Counted from the stretch's first letter, positions 25,529 through 34,247 are shown. The stretch: 64,000 nucleotides of DNA from Armatimonadota bacterium (GCA_020161505.1 JAIUNY010000004.1:62001-126000), one strand, 5' to 3'. Numbers and translations: made by a program. The notes: generated by a model from the sequence alone, not told the origin.

Positions 25529-25558
25529 CGCCCTGTCGAGCAACTGCGCGTGCTTTAA
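25529..25558 (+). pseudogene. Relic of a lipA 3' end
   Basis: The stretch reads in frame RPVEQLRVL then TAA, against RPAEQLRVL then TGA at the true lipA end. Bases 25538-25554 match lipA 24051-24067 at 16 of 17 positions, and most of the other differences are at third codon positions. The frame is closed by TAA at 25505, so only about 16 codons survive. Best explained as a leftover second lipA end that marks the boundary of an inserted or exchanged block; chance similarity is unlikely but was not calculated. Confidence 0.5.
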
Positions 25559-25704
25559 AGTTCAGCCTGCGACTTTACCGTCGCGTACGAGCTCAGCTTT
25601 GCCTTGGTCTTCGAGAGCCTCGTGTTCCTCGGACGTACTTTCGTGCGCGCGGCCCTTGATGTTTTTCTTATCTCTTAGCGCAATCTATCGATACTGTTGC
25701 CGTT

Positions 25705-25720
25705 ACTTGCATGTGCAAGT
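25705..25720. promoter_or_regulatory. 16-bp palindrome upstream of the chemoreceptor gene
   Basis: ACTTGCA-TG-TGCAAGT, a perfect 7-bp inverted repeat with a 2-base centre, in the AT-richer 400-base gap before the chemoreceptor gene. It has the size of a dimeric repressor or activator site. No promoter boxes could be placed with confidence. The rest of the gap 25455-25798 holds no supported gene. Confidence 0.35.
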
Positions 25721-25798
25721 TCAATATGCACCAAAATCGACCCAGAATCATCCATGTCGCTATAGAGCGATCTTGTGGTCATACCGACAATTTTGCCT

Positions 25799-28072
25799 AT
25801 GTTTGGCAGGAGCTTGTCTAAGAGGTTTTCTGGATATGCAACTATTGTCGGTGCAACACTGCTCGTCAGTGTCTGTTTCCTCTCCTATCGGTTCGCCGCA
25901 GAGGCCCTTCAGGAGCGAGTCGTGGAGCAGGCGATCACGGTGGCCCAGAAGAACGCGCAGTACGTCGATACCGTCTTCACGGGAGCCAAATCGACCGCTG
26001 ATGCCATTGCGGTGAGGCAAGGAACTCGGGATCAGAAGCGTCAGCCGGACGATCCGCCGTTCTTTGCGCAACTCCTGGAAGAGTCCCCGAAAGAGGTCTT
26101 CGGCGTCTATTTCGTCCCGGAGAATGTGCCCTGGAATCACCCACAGTGCGGCACGTACATCACTCGGTCGACAACCCCGAAAATTGCCCCCTCAACCTAC
26201 GACCACCAGAGCGAAGACCAAGACTGGTATTGGATACCAAAAACGGAAAAACATTCCTTTATCACAGGGGCTTATTACGATTCTGATGCCTCTATTACCA
26301 TGGTTTCTTACACGAGACCAGTGTTCAATACTCGCAAGGAATTGATGGGCGTCGCTGGTGTTGATCTCTCCCTGGACACGATCCAGAGCATGACCAACGC
26401 GATGAAGATTTCCTTAGACGGGCAAGATCCGGCGGAACAAACGGCGATCCTTGTGGATGCGGCAGGCATGGTCATCTCGCACCCCGATAAATCGCTTCTG
26501 GCCGGGGAAGAGAAGGAGCCTCAGAGCTTTTCCGAGCTCCCGATTGCGTCCAACGTGGATCTCAAGCAAGCCAAGGGATTCACCTGGGCGGATAATCATC
26601 TCGTCGTTTGGTCGACCTCCGAGTTCACCGGCTGGACGACCGTGCTCAAGGTGCCGTCGCACCACATCATGAGTCAGCTTGTCCCACTGCGGAACATGAC
26701 TGTAGGTGTCTCACTGGCCGGGATTGTTCTCCTCTGGATCATCACCGCCTCGCTTGCTCGTCGAGTGGCCGGTCCGCTGGTGGGCATCACCCAATCCGTT
26801 GAAAGACTGGCCCTGGGCGATTGCACCATGGAGTTTTCCGTCACCTCTCGTGACGAAGTGGGGGCACTGGCCAGTGCCTTGAACAAAGCCACCGATCACC
26901 TGCGGTCAGTCGCCAAAGTCGCCACCAATCTGGCCGAGGGCGATCTTCAACAGGAAGTCGCGGTTCGTGACCAAACCGACCTCGTCTCGCACAGCATCCG
27001 AGATGTCATCGGAAGTTGGCGTACCAACATGTCGGTGCTCCAGCGAAACTGCTCATTCCTCGATGAGTCCGGCAAGGAGCTCTCGGAGTCCTCGGAGGAG
27101 TGCCACCAAGTCGCCGAGCATGTCGAGCACGCGATCGTTCAGGCCTCGGGCGCGATGGTGAATGTGACTGAAGGCAGCTACCACATTGTCACTTCAACCT
27201 CAGAACTCGAGCAACGGCTCGCCGCGCTCTCCGATCATTTCCGGGTGATTCAGGAGTCGAGCGAAATCGCCGCAGGAGAAGTAGGAGATCAGCTCAACAA
27301 GACGCGTGAATCGGAGTTGCTCATCAGTGAAGCCGTCTTGATCATTGATCAACTGCGTAGCGAGCTGACGGAGTGCGTGCGCTTCGCGGAAATGGCCGTC
27401 GCCGAAGTGAGGGCACTGAGCGAGAGCGAGTCGTCGATTCGTGCAATCACAGAAACCCTGGCGGAGATCAGCTCGAAGGTAAGGCTCCTCGCTCTCAATG
27501 CATCGATTGAGGCCGCGCGGGCTGGCGATGCGGGCAAGGGCTTCGCTGTCGTGGCGGCGGAAGTCGGGAATCTCGCGGAACAGTCGGCGAGCTCAACAAG
27601 TCTCGTTGATTCGGTTCTCAAAGGCGTTCGGGAACGGATTCTTTCGGTGGAGTCTGGCGTTGTGCAAACTCAAGAGGCCATCCAGCTTGGTCAGCAGACC
27701 TCGGAGCGAAGCCAGGAGACCATGCGAGAAGTCACGCGGATCCTCAGTTTGGTCCAAGTGGGTGCCGTGCGTGTGCAGTCGGCTACCGATCAGCAGCTCC
27801 AGGTGGTTCAGGAAGGCAAGGCCTCTCTCGATGAAATGAAGGCGCACTGCCAACAGAACACCGAGACGGCGGAACGAATGAGCGATGCTGTTGTCGAGGT
27901 TCACTCCGACCTCCAGCAAGTTCAGGAAACCTGTACGAGGCTCTCGGATACTTCCCAGAATCTGCTCCGCCTTGCCCAAGCGGTGACGCAGTCTTCAGAA
28001 GACCTCACCGAAGTGGTCAGCCACTTCAAGCTCCCCCACTCGGGCGGAGACTCCGCCTCTCAGGCTGCTTAG
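25799..28072 (+). CDS. Methyl-accepting chemotaxis protein with Cache sensor domain
   Basis: A 757-residue transmembrane receptor. Order: first membrane segment about 9-33 ([18 protein letters not shown]), a periplasmic double-Cache sensor about 35-300 ([29 protein letters not shown]), second membrane segment about 308-328, a HAMP domain ([20 protein letters not shown]), then a long signalling coiled coil with the hairpin tip region near [36 protein letters not shown] (given in pieces: [19 protein letters not shown]). The ligand is unknown; Cache domains usually bind small organic molecules. ATG 25799 is preferred over GTG 25775. No other chemotaxis gene is adjacent; cheW is at 8.4 kb. Confidence 0.93.
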   Translation: MFGRSLSKRFSGYATIVGATLLVSVCFLSYRFAAEALQERVVEQAITVAQKNAQYVDTVFTGAKSTADAIAVRQGTRDQKRQPDDPPFFAQLLEESPKEVFGVYFVPENVPWNHPQCGTYITRSTTPKIAPSTYDHQSEDQDWYWIPKTEKHSFITGAYYDSDASITMVSYTRPVFNTRKELMGVAGVDLSLDTIQSMTNAMKISLDGQDPAEQTAILVDAAGMVISHPDKSLLAGEEKEPQSFSELPIASNVDLKQAKGFTWADNHLVVWSTSEFTGWTTVLKVPSHHIMSQLVPLRNMTVGVSLAGIVLLWIITASLARRVAGPLVGITQSVERLALGDCTMEFSVTSRDEVGALASALNKATDHLRSVAKVATNLAEGDLQQEVAVRDQTDLVSHSIRDVIGSWRTNMSVLQRNCSFLDESGKELSESSEECHQVAEHVEHAIVQASGAMVNVTEGSYHIVTSTSELEQRLAALSDHFRVIQESSEIAAGEVGDQLNKTRESELLISEAVLIIDQLRSELTECVRFAEMAVAEVRALSESESSIRAITETLAEISSKVRLLALNASIEAARAGDAGKGFAVVAAEVGNLAEQSASSTSLVDSVLKGVRERILSVESGVVQTQEAIQLGQQTSERSQETMREVTRILSLVQVGAVRVQSATDQQLQVVQEGKASLDEMKAHCQQNTETAERMSDAVVEVHSDLQQVQETCTRLSDTSQNLLRLAQAVTQSSEDLTEVVSHFKLPHSGGDSASQAA

Positions 28073-28078
28073 TCTGGG

Positions 28079-28117
28079 CCTGGAGAATCGGGGAGCGCAC
28101 GCCCCCGATTCTCCAGG
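28079..28117 (+). terminator. Terminator hairpin after the chemoreceptor gene
   Basis: Perfect 15-bp stem CCTGGAGAATCGGGG / CCCCGATTCTCCAGG with a 9-base loop, followed by TTTG. It starts 6 bases after the stop codon. Confidence 0.8.
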
Positions 28118-28378
28118 TTTGAAAGCCTGATCGCGGGTCCTTCGGCTGGATTCCCCGCACGATGGCCCAGAGAGGAAATCCGGGACCGTGCACAATGCCC
28201 GAGTTCCCGGATGGTCATGCCAGGAACACATAGGCAAAGGATCGCTCTTCATTCGCGCTATCTTTTGCGCCCGGCTCCCGGAACATCACCGGTCGAAGCC
28301 CTTCGATCCTTGTGACCCCACGATCGGTTCGTGCGCCCATCTGTGCGCCCGACCACCCCTGCATGCGACTGAGCCCTT
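28118..28378 (+). other. Long leader of the DEAD-box helicase gene
   Basis: A 261-base stretch without a supported gene. It holds an 8-bp inverted repeat ATCCGGGA / TCCCGGAT at 28178-28185 and 28205-28212. No good -10 box was seen. Long structured leaders are common for cold-induced RNA helicase genes, so post-transcriptional control is possible; this is inference. Confidence 0.3.
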
Positions 28379-30109
28379 ATGAGCACCCTTACATTTTCAC
28401 AACTCCCGATTTCCGCTGATCTTGTCCAGAAACTGGAAAAGATGGGCATCACCGAGCCGACCCCGATCCAAGCCGCCGCGATTCCGGTGGCCTGCGAAGG
28501 GAAGGATCTCATCGGTCTGGCCCAAACCGGAACGGGCAAAACCCTCGCCTTCTCCCTCCCCATGCTGTCTCGCCTGCAAGAGGGCGAAGTCGGCCTGATC
28601 CTCGCTCCGACTCGCGAACTTGCGCAGCAGATCGAAGAGACCCTCTTCAAACTGGGAGTCAGCAGCGCGCTCATCGTGGGCGGCGCGGCCATGAGCAACC
28701 AGCTCCGCGCCCTCAAGCGACGACCGCAAGTTCTCGTCGCCACCCCAGGCCGACTGATCGACCACCTCGAGCAACGCACCATCCGACTCAATCGCATCAG
28801 CGTGGTCATCCTCGACGAGGCTGACCGGATGCTCGACATGGGATTCGCCCCCGCGATCAAGCGCATCCTGGCGCAGGTTACCGGCGATCACCAAACGATG
28901 CTCTTCAGCGCAACCATGCCGCAGGAGATCGAGGACATCGCGCAGAACTTCCTCAACAATCCCGAGCGGATTGAAGTTGACCGACCGGGCAATGCTCCGG
29001 ATCTGGTCGAGCAAGAGCTGATCATTGTTCACTTTGAAGAAAAGCACAGCATTCTGGAGATGCTCCTTGATGAGAACCGAGGCACGGTGCTCGTGTTCGC
29101 GCGAACCCGCCACGGAGCCCGCAAGCTCGCCAAGGCAATCCGCGACATGGGGCACACGGCGGCGGAAATCCACGCTGACCGCACCCTTGCCCAACGCCGT
29201 GAAGCCATGCACGGATTCAAGACCGGAGTCTTCCGCGTCCTCGTTGCCACCGATATCGCCGCACGCGGTATCGACGTGAAGGACATCTCCCTGGTCGTCA
29301 ACTTTGACCTGCCCGAGAACAGTGAGGACTACCTCCACCGCATTGGTCGAACCGGCCGCGCCGGAGCATCCGGTGTCGCGATCACTCTGGCCCTTGCCAA
29401 CCAAACGAAGCAGATTCGGCAAATCGAACGACTTCTCGGTCGCCGCATGGATATCTCGCCGCGAAGCACGGCTGCCGGAGCCGCTGTCGCCGACGGTCGC
29501 AAGCCTCGCACCGGATCCTTTGGCAACTTGCCAGGCCGATCCGAGCGCAAACCGCGACAGGATCGTCCGTCGCGCCAAGACTTCGCCCCGCGCGCCGAGC
29601 GCCCGGCTCGCGAAGAGTGGGCGCCTCGTCCCGAGCGGCAAGAGCGTCAGGAATGGGCACCGCGACCAGAACGGCAAGAGCGTCAGGAATGGGCGCCTCG
29701 TCCGGAACGACAACCCCGCCAAGACTGGGCCCCGCGCGAAGATCGCCCCGCCGCATTCGATCGCTCCGACCGCCCCGCGCGACAACCGCGACCGGAACCG
29801 ACCTACGAAGTCTCCCGCGAACCGCGTGGCCCACGATGGGACAAGAAGCCGGGAGGTCGCTACCAAGGCGATCCTTCGCACCGAATGGGTCACGTCTCCG
29901 GACAGAATTCGGGCCATGGCCCCCGGAACGACGAGCGCGGAGGGGCCGATACTCCGTTCCTCGCCGGTGCGCCGATTCATCGACCGCCGACCACGGTGAC
30001 GGGCCGACCTCACCCGAAGGCAGGCGGGCCTCGCCACAAGGGCAAGCACAAGCCGGCCGCCGCGCCCTGGCACAAGGGTAAGCCCAAGGCCAAGAAGCGC
30101 GTCCGCTAA
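28379..30109 (+). CDS. DEAD-box RNA helicase with Arg-rich repeat tail
   Basis: ATP-dependent RNA unwinding, probably in ribosome assembly or mRNA decay. The helicase core is about 1-360: Q motif (GITEPTPIQ), motif I AQTGTGKT at 48-55, PTRELAQQ, DEADRMLDMGF, SATMPQ, and HRIGRTGRAG. Residues about 365-576 form a disordered tail rich in Arg, Pro, Glu and Gly. A tandem unit of 12 residues (36 bases, first at 29636, again at 29672) gives repeats of ERQEWAPRP type. The end is Lys-rich (HKGKPKAKKRVR). The tail likely binds RNA or helps condensate formation, as in other RhlE-type proteins. Confidence 0.93.
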   Translation: MSTLTFSQLPISADLVQKLEKMGITEPTPIQAAAIPVACEGKDLIGLAQTGTGKTLAFSLPMLSRLQEGEVGLILAPTRELAQQIEETLFKLGVSSALIVGGAAMSNQLRALKRRPQVLVATPGRLIDHLEQRTIRLNRISVVILDEADRMLDMGFAPAIKRILAQVTGDHQTMLFSATMPQEIEDIAQNFLNNPERIEVDRPGNAPDLVEQELIIVHFEEKHSILEMLLDENRGTVLVFARTRHGARKLAKAIRDMGHTAAEIHADRTLAQRREAMHGFKTGVFRVLVATDIAARGIDVKDISLVVNFDLPENSEDYLHRIGRTGRAGASGVAITLALANQTKQIRQIERLLGRRMDISPRSTAAGAAVADGRKPRTGSFGNLPGRSERKPRQDRPSRQDFAPRAERPAREEWAPRPERQERQEWAPRPERQERQEWAPRPERQPRQDWAPREDRPAAFDRSDRPARQPRPEPTYEVSREPRGPRWDKKPGGRYQGDPSHRMGHVSGQNSGHGPRNDERGGADTPFLAGAPIHRPPTTVTGRPHPKAGGPRHKGKHKPAAAPWHKGKPKAKKRVR

Positions 30110-30132
30110 AGCCTGACACCATCCCGGATCTC

Positions 30133-30181
30133 ACTTCCTGCGTACGATTCTTGACGGAATCGCGCAGGAAGTTACTATAAT
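30133..30181 (+). promoter_or_regulatory. Promoter and long hairpin before the winged-helix regulator gene
   Basis: -35 box TTGACG (30151-30156) and perfect -10 box TATAAT (30176-30181), spacing 19. The -35 box sits in the loop of an extended inverted repeat: outer arms ACTTCCTGCG (30133-30142) and CGCAGGAAGT (30163-30172), inner arms CGATTC and GAATCG around TTGACG. The repeat may be an operator for the regulator itself, and as RNA it may also stop transcripts of the helicase gene. Confidence 0.65.
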
Positions 30182-30205
30182 AGGATCGCGAGAAGTATTC
30201 CGCAC

Positions 30206-30832
30206 ATGAGTTCCACGATCCCCGGTCAGGTTTCCGTTCACTTTCTTACCCACGAGCAAATTCGCATCCTCGCCTCTGTGGCCTGCAACGAGGTCTTTAG
30301 CGCGCTCAGCGGAAAAGAGCCGCGATCCGCACGGCAGGTCGCCGATGAAATCGATCGAAGCCCCGCCTCGGTGAGCGAGCAAATCGCCAAACTCCTTGAT
30401 TGCGGACTCGTCATTCCAGCCGGAACGCGCAAGCGGCGCTCCCGAACAGAGGCCCTCTATGTGCATGCTGGTTTGGTCACTCGGATGAATCTGCAGGGCC
30501 AGTCGGCCGAGGTGCTGGCCGACTATCATCGCCGATTTTCAGGCCAAATGAGAGAGGCGGAGCGCCAGCACGAGGCCTTCCAAGCCGCGTTCCTGCAGGA
30601 TCCAACCTTCCAAGATTTCATCGTGTACAAAACCTACACGGCGTACCTCGATCGCGCGAGCGCGCTCCGGCTGCAGCTGGCGGTCACCGAGGTTCTCGAA
30701 CTGATCAAGTCAATGGACGAAACCGATCCCGAGGTACGCGCCCAGGGTGAATATGTGCGGGTTCGACTGACCAACATCCTCCTCCCCTCGATCCAAGAAA
30801 GCAGGCGGCGCACGAAGACCCAAGAGAAATAG
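30206..30832 (+). CDS. Winged helix-turn-helix transcriptional regulator
   Basis: A 208-residue protein. Residues about 10-90 form an ArsR-like winged helix: IRILASVACNEVFSAL, then SARQVADEIDRSPASVSEQIAKLLDCGLV as the helix-turn-helix, and the wing AGTRKRRSRTEALYV. Residues 95-208 are helical (MREAERQHEAFQAAFLQ; RLQLAVTEVLELIKSMDE) and probably mediate dimerisation or ligand binding. No Cys metal site is seen, so metal sensing is unlikely. It has its own promoter with an inverted repeat and is followed by a gene whose promoter also has one; both may be its targets. Confidence 0.8.
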   Translation: MSSTIPGQVSVHFLTHEQIRILASVACNEVFSALSGKEPRSARQVADEIDRSPASVSEQIAKLLDCGLVIPAGTRKRRSRTEALYVHAGLVTRMNLQGQSAEVLADYHRRFSGQMREAERQHEAFQAAFLQDPTFQDFIVYKTYTAYLDRASALRLQLAVTEVLELIKSMDETDPEVRAQGEYVRVRLTNILLPSIQESRRRTKTQEK

Positions 30833-30845
30833 TCGGGATTTTCCT

Positions 30846-30880
30846 GTATACGCGGAATATCTACAGTTTCCGTGTATACT
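30846..30880 (+). promoter_or_regulatory. Inverted-repeat operator and -10 box before the PEP-CTERM HAF gene
   Basis: Arms GTATACGCGGAA (30846-30857) and TTCCGTGTATAC (30868-30879), 11 of 12 bases complementary, 10-base spacer. The right arm contains the -10 box TATACT (30875-30880) with an upstream TG. There is no good -35 box. The ATG follows 14 bases later, so the leader is very short. The repeat covers the whole promoter, which fits a repressor, or an activator that replaces the -35 contact. Confidence 0.6.
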
Positions 30881-30894
30881 AAGAAGCAGAGATC

Positions 30895-32001
30895 ATGAAA
30901 ATCTGCTCCTTCTTTCCTGCTTTCCGCGTTGGCACGCTCGTCGCTGTGGCCCTGGTGGCGACGCAAGTTGCCTTGGCCACACCGCACTACGAGGTCGTCC
31001 AGATCGGAAACCTTCCCGGCACCTCCAAAGGAAATGTTGTGGCGATCAACAACAATAACGTCGTCGCTGGCAACTCCTTTGCTGGTAACGAGATCCAGAT
31101 GTTTCGCTGGAGCGAGGCCAATGGAATGTCCAGTTCCGGATTCCCGCACCACGATCGAATCATCGCCAACGACATCAACGATGCCGGGCAGATTGTCGGC
31201 CTCTCCTATCTCGGCGGGATGCAGGGAATGCGCCATGAGCCTGGCTTGATGATTGGCTTTGCCCCTGCGCCAGGCCATGTGTATTCCCGAGGACTCGGGA
31301 TCAACAACTTGGGGCAGATGGTGGGTACGAGCGTAACCAACCAGGGCGTCGAGATGGCCGCCAGATTCCCGGGTGGTTGGGGTGAATTGCTCCCGAACTA
31401 CGGCCCGCAGGAGAACTCCGCGGCCCGTCGGATCAATGACGCGGGCGATGCCGTCGGCCACACGGATTTGGCGGGCACCAACCGGGCCGCTCTGTTCCGA
31501 TCCAACAACACGCTCGTCGATCTCCACGCCATGCTCGCCGGCTCCATCTACAGCCGAGCAATGGACATCAACGACTCGGGCAGAATCATTGGCTTTACCA
31601 CCAACAATGCCTCCTTCACTCAGGGGTTTCTCATCAACTTTGAATCTGGAGTGACCACGATTGATCCCCTGAGCGGACATGACTTCCTGTACCTGGACGC
31701 GATCAACGCGACAGGACAGATCGTGGGAACCTCGAAGCGAAGCAGCGGATCGGCGAGCGACGCCGTGATCTGGGACAGCACGCTGGGGCTCACCCCACTC
31801 AACACCCTCATCGACCCGAACAGTGGCTGGGAGCTGAGGCAAGCGACTGGCATCAACAACAATGGCTACATCGTGGGGATGGGCACCTTTCAAGGAGTCG
31901 AAACCAACTTCCTTCTGAAGCCGGTTCCCGAACCCGGCACAATGCTCGCCCTCGGGCTCGGACTCGTCGCCCTGGCTCGTCGCAAAAAGACTCGCGTCTG
32001 A
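30895..32001 (+). CDS. PEP-CTERM protein with HAF repeats
   Basis: A 368-residue exported protein. A signal peptide (VGTLVAVALVATQVALA) is followed by at least five repeats of the type AINNNNVVAGNS, DINDAGQIVGLS, GINNLGQMVGTS, RINDAGDAVGHT, INATGQIVGTS, GINNNGYIVGMG, the HAF-repeat pattern (ND-x-G-x-(IV)-x-G). These likely form a beta-propeller-like surface domain. The C-terminus PVPEPGTMLALGLGLVALARRKK is a PEP-CTERM signal. A cell-surface or matrix protein is likely. It may be controlled by the regulator gene just upstream. Confidence 0.87.
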   Translation: MKICSFFPAFRVGTLVAVALVATQVALATPHYEVVQIGNLPGTSKGNVVAINNNNVVAGNSFAGNEIQMFRWSEANGMSSSGFPHHDRIIANDINDAGQIVGLSYLGGMQGMRHEPGLMIGFAPAPGHVYSRGLGINNLGQMVGTSVTNQGVEMAARFPGGWGELLPNYGPQENSAARRINDAGDAVGHTDLAGTNRAALFRSNNTLVDLHAMLAGSIYSRAMDINDSGRIIGFTTNNASFTQGFLINFESGVTTIDPLSGHDFLYLDAINATGQIVGTSKRSSGSASDAVIWDSTLGLTPLNTLIDPNSGWELRQATGINNNGYIVGMGTFQGVETNFLLKPVPEPGTMLALGLGLVALARRKKTRV

Positions 32002-32011
32002 GAGAGTGAAA

Positions 32012-32042
32012 ACGGCCCTGGAGAAAAGTCCTCCAGGGCCGT
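32012..32042 (-). terminator. Bidirectional terminator between convergent genes
   Basis: Perfect 12-bp stem ACGGCCCTGGAG / CTCCAGGGCCGT, loop AAAAGTC. On the minus strand it is followed by TTTTC, suiting the folE2 transcript, which ends 23 bases before it. It can also end the plus-strand PEP-CTERM gene. Confidence 0.85.
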
Positions 32043-32064
32043 GTTGGTAGGCAGATCCCCGGGC

Positions 32065-32853
32065 TTACTTCGTGCGAGCGAGATATGCGTAGGCGTTGTG
32101 GGCGTGGATCGATTCTTCGTTCTCGACCTCCACCTCGTAGCTCACGATTCGATCTTCGCCATCGAACTTCATCGCCACTTCGCGCACCAAATCCTCGACA
32201 AATCGCGGATTCTCGTAGGCTTTCTCCGTCACAAACTTCTCATCCGGACGCTTGAGCACGGGGTAGAGAGCGCAGGATGCCGAGCTCTCGATCATCTCGA
32301 TCAGCTCTTCCAGCCACACGTGGTCATTCGTTTTCACCCGAACCGAAACCCATCCGCGCTGATTGTGGGCGCCGTACTTGCTGATCTCCTTGCTGCAAGG
32401 GCAAAGAGTCGCTACCGGCACCTTGAGGAACATCGTCACATCGTACTTGCCGTTGATTTGCGCATCAAAACCGCAGTCGAACTGCATCATGCCAGTCTTG
32501 CCCGTCACCGGGGCGACCTTGGTCATGAAGAACGGGAATTGCACAACAACGTGAGCTTTCTCCGCTTTGAGCTTGTTGCGCATGTTGTCGAGCAGTCGCG
32601 GAAGAGCTTGCACACTGATCTCCTTGCCATGCTCGTTCAGCACTTCCAGGAATCGACTCATGTGGGTGCCCTTGAATTCGCTCGGCAGATCCACCGTTAG
32701 GGTGAAATCGCCAATCGTGTGCTGGCGTTCGTCGGCCCGATCGAGCACCTCAATCGGGAACTTCACATCCCGAACTCCCACCTTGTCGATGGAGATATTG
32801 CGCTGATCCGGAGTCTTTTGGATATCGGGAAGGTTGTGGTCGTTCGTGGCCAT
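32065..32853 (-). CDS. folE2: GTP cyclohydrolase IB (FolE2)
   Basis: Converts GTP to 7,8-dihydroneopterin triphosphate for folate and queuosine synthesis, using Mn or Fe rather than the Zn of FolE. The 262 residues show the FolE2 signatures DKVGVRDVKFPI near the start, LPSEFKGTHMSRFLE, VPVATLCPCSKEISKYGAHNQRG with the metal-binding Cys, and the C-terminal SIHAHNAYA. ATG 32853 is chosen; the longer frame to 32991 has no FolE2 character. On the minus strand the 280-base gap upstream contains a T6 run at about 33027 and a TGCC..AGCC / GGCT..GGCA nested stem next to the start; no known riboswitch was recognised. Confidence 0.92.
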   Translation of the reverse strand: MATNDHNLPDIQKTPDQRNISIDKVGVRDVKFPIEVLDRADERQHTIGDFTLTVDLPSEFKGTHMSRFLEVLNEHGKEISVQALPRLLDNMRNKLKAEKAHVVVQFPFFMTKVAPVTGKTGMMQFDCGFDAQINGKYDVTMFLKVPVATLCPCSKEISKYGAHNQRGWVSVRVKTNDHVWLEELIEMIESSASCALYPVLKRPDEKFVTEKAYENPRFVEDLVREVAMKFDGEDRIVSYEVEVENEESIHAHNAYAYLARTK

Positions 32854-33137
32854 GGGATTTAGGGGCATTTCCAACATATCAGTGCCATTAGCCAATTCAT
32901 CGTCGGCTACAAGGCATAGGTACGCGCTTGATTTCGTCGATGTTCGCGAGCAGCAGGACACTGATTTGCGATTCTTCTCCTTTCTTAACACGCTGATTTG
33001 TTCAATGCGTTACAGAGATAGGTTCAAAAAAGCCCCGCGTTTCACCCAAATCCGGCTAAGAGCTTTTTGTGCGCAAGGTCCCGGATGTGGACGGGATTTG
33101 GCCCTCCGGTGGCCTGCTCCGACCTAGCTTTGGGATT

Positions 33138-34247
33138 TCAGAGCTCGCGAAGGCGACCGATGATCCGCTGCGTGGAATCGGGAATCGCCTGGGCGAGAGC
33201 GCACCGACGCATTTCCGACCGGGTTTCTGGCTGGTCAACCAACCGACGCGCCATGTACCGAAGATCAGCAACATTCCGCGCGATCATTCCCGCCCCTTGC
33301 TCCTCCAGGAACTCCGCATTGCCCTCCTCTTGGCCGGGGATCAGGAACGGCCAGAACACCAAGAAGGGAAGTCCGCTCGCCAGGGCCTCAAAGGTCGTGA
33401 GTCCGCCGGGCTTGCTCACCAAAAACTCGCTCGACTGCATCCATGCCGCCATATCGGCTTGCGGAATCGAGCCGAGTACGGTCACGCCAGAGTTACCGCC
33501 GTATCTTTGGGTCATGGCTCGCGTCGCCGCTTCGTGGCGGCCGGTGATCAAAACCGCATGACCACCTGCATTCAAAACGGCGTCGGTGGCATCCGCCATC
33601 GGTCCGCCGCCGATCCCTCCGGAACTGATCAACGCCACCGTGGCGGAATCCGGGATTCCATGCGCGGCTCGGAACGCCGCCCGATCAATGGGCTGCGTGA
33701 ACAACGGGTGGATCGGGATTCCCGTGACATCGGTGATCGCCCGAGAGCCGGGGATTCGCTTCTCCAGCACATCGGCGGACCACTCCTGAGGAACAAAGAA
33801 GTGATCCGGCTTCCCGCGCAGCCACATCCGGTGGACGTAGAGATCGGTGACCACAATCGCCATCCGAAATCCGTAAAGCTTCCGCGCGACGGCAAGCCTG
33901 GGCTGGGGAAGAGAGTGGGTGCACACCACCCAGTCCGGTTTCGTCTCTGCGATCAAATGGTGGATGCGCCGGGTGAACTGCCGATCCATGACAGTTTGCA
34001 CCTGATAGTTAAACAAAGGCCGGTCTGAGGTCTTGTAAAGATGCCCCCATGTGCGAGGATTCTTTCGGACAAGTTGTTCATATCCGCCGCGATACCACGC
34101 CCGGAATCCTTTGGGGACGTGGTCGAGGACATCGACAGCTTGTGCCCACAAACCTTGACTTTTCGCTTCGGCCTCCAAGGCTCCCGCTGCCGACATGTGC
34201 CCGTTTCCTGTGCTCGCGCTCAGGATGAGCAGACGCGGCTCCTTCAC
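33138..34247 (-). CDS. MGDG synthase-like glycosyltransferase
   Basis: A 369-residue GT28-type enzyme that probably transfers a sugar to diacylglycerol or another lipid. The start LLILSASTGNGHMSAAGALE is the MGDG-synthase N-terminal motif with His; the C-terminal half has ISSGGIGGGP, VLITGRHEA and SKPGGLTTFEALASGLP, the UDP-sugar site. GTG 34247 is chosen because it overlaps the stop of the preceding gene as GTGTGA and brings the protein to the family start; the longer frame to 34376 would overlap that gene. The MurG-like processive diacylglycerol glucosyltransferase family is the nearest alternative. Part of a four-gene envelope set. Confidence 0.85.
   Translation of the reverse strand: MKEPRLLILSASTGNGHMSAAGALEAEAKSQGLWAQAVDVLDHVPKGFRAWYRGGYEQLVRKNPRTWGHLYKTSDRPLFNYQVQTVMDRQFTRRIHHLIAETKPDWVVCTHSLPQPRLAVARKLYGFRMAIVVTDLYVHRMWLRGKPDHFFVPQEWSADVLEKRIPGSRAITDVTGIPIHPLFTQPIDRAAFRAAHGIPDSATVALISSGGIGGGPMADATDAVLNAGGHAVLITGRHEAATRAMTQRYGGNSGVTVLGSIPQADMAAWMQSSEFLVSKPGGLTTFEALASGLPFLVFWPFLIPGQEEGNAEFLEEQGAGMIARNVADLRYMARRLVDQPETRSEMRRCALAQAIPDSTQRIIGRLREL

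Noticed and set aside
24072-25558. Intact integrative element at lipA
   Set aside because: No integrase, transposase or terminal repeats; only a relic of the lipA end supports an insertion or exchange.
25455-26015. 186-codon frame before the chemoreceptor gene
   Set aside because: Overlaps the receptor start, Ser/Cys/Arg-rich, no ribosome binding site; treated as non-coding apart from the lipA-like end.
29636-29694. CRISPR-like direct repeats
   Set aside because: The repeats are in frame within the helicase gene and encode a protein repeat without spacers.
28397-30073. Long open frame on the minus strand opposite the DEAD-box helicase gene
   Set aside because: It mirrors the GC-rich codons of the helicase, has no family motifs and no ribosome binding site.
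32977-32991. AAAGGAG on the minus strand, 124 bases before folE2, as its ribosome binding site
   Set aside because: No in-frame start at the right distance, and the upstream extension has no FolE2 character. It could serve a 21-codon peptide starting at ATC, which is too weak to list.
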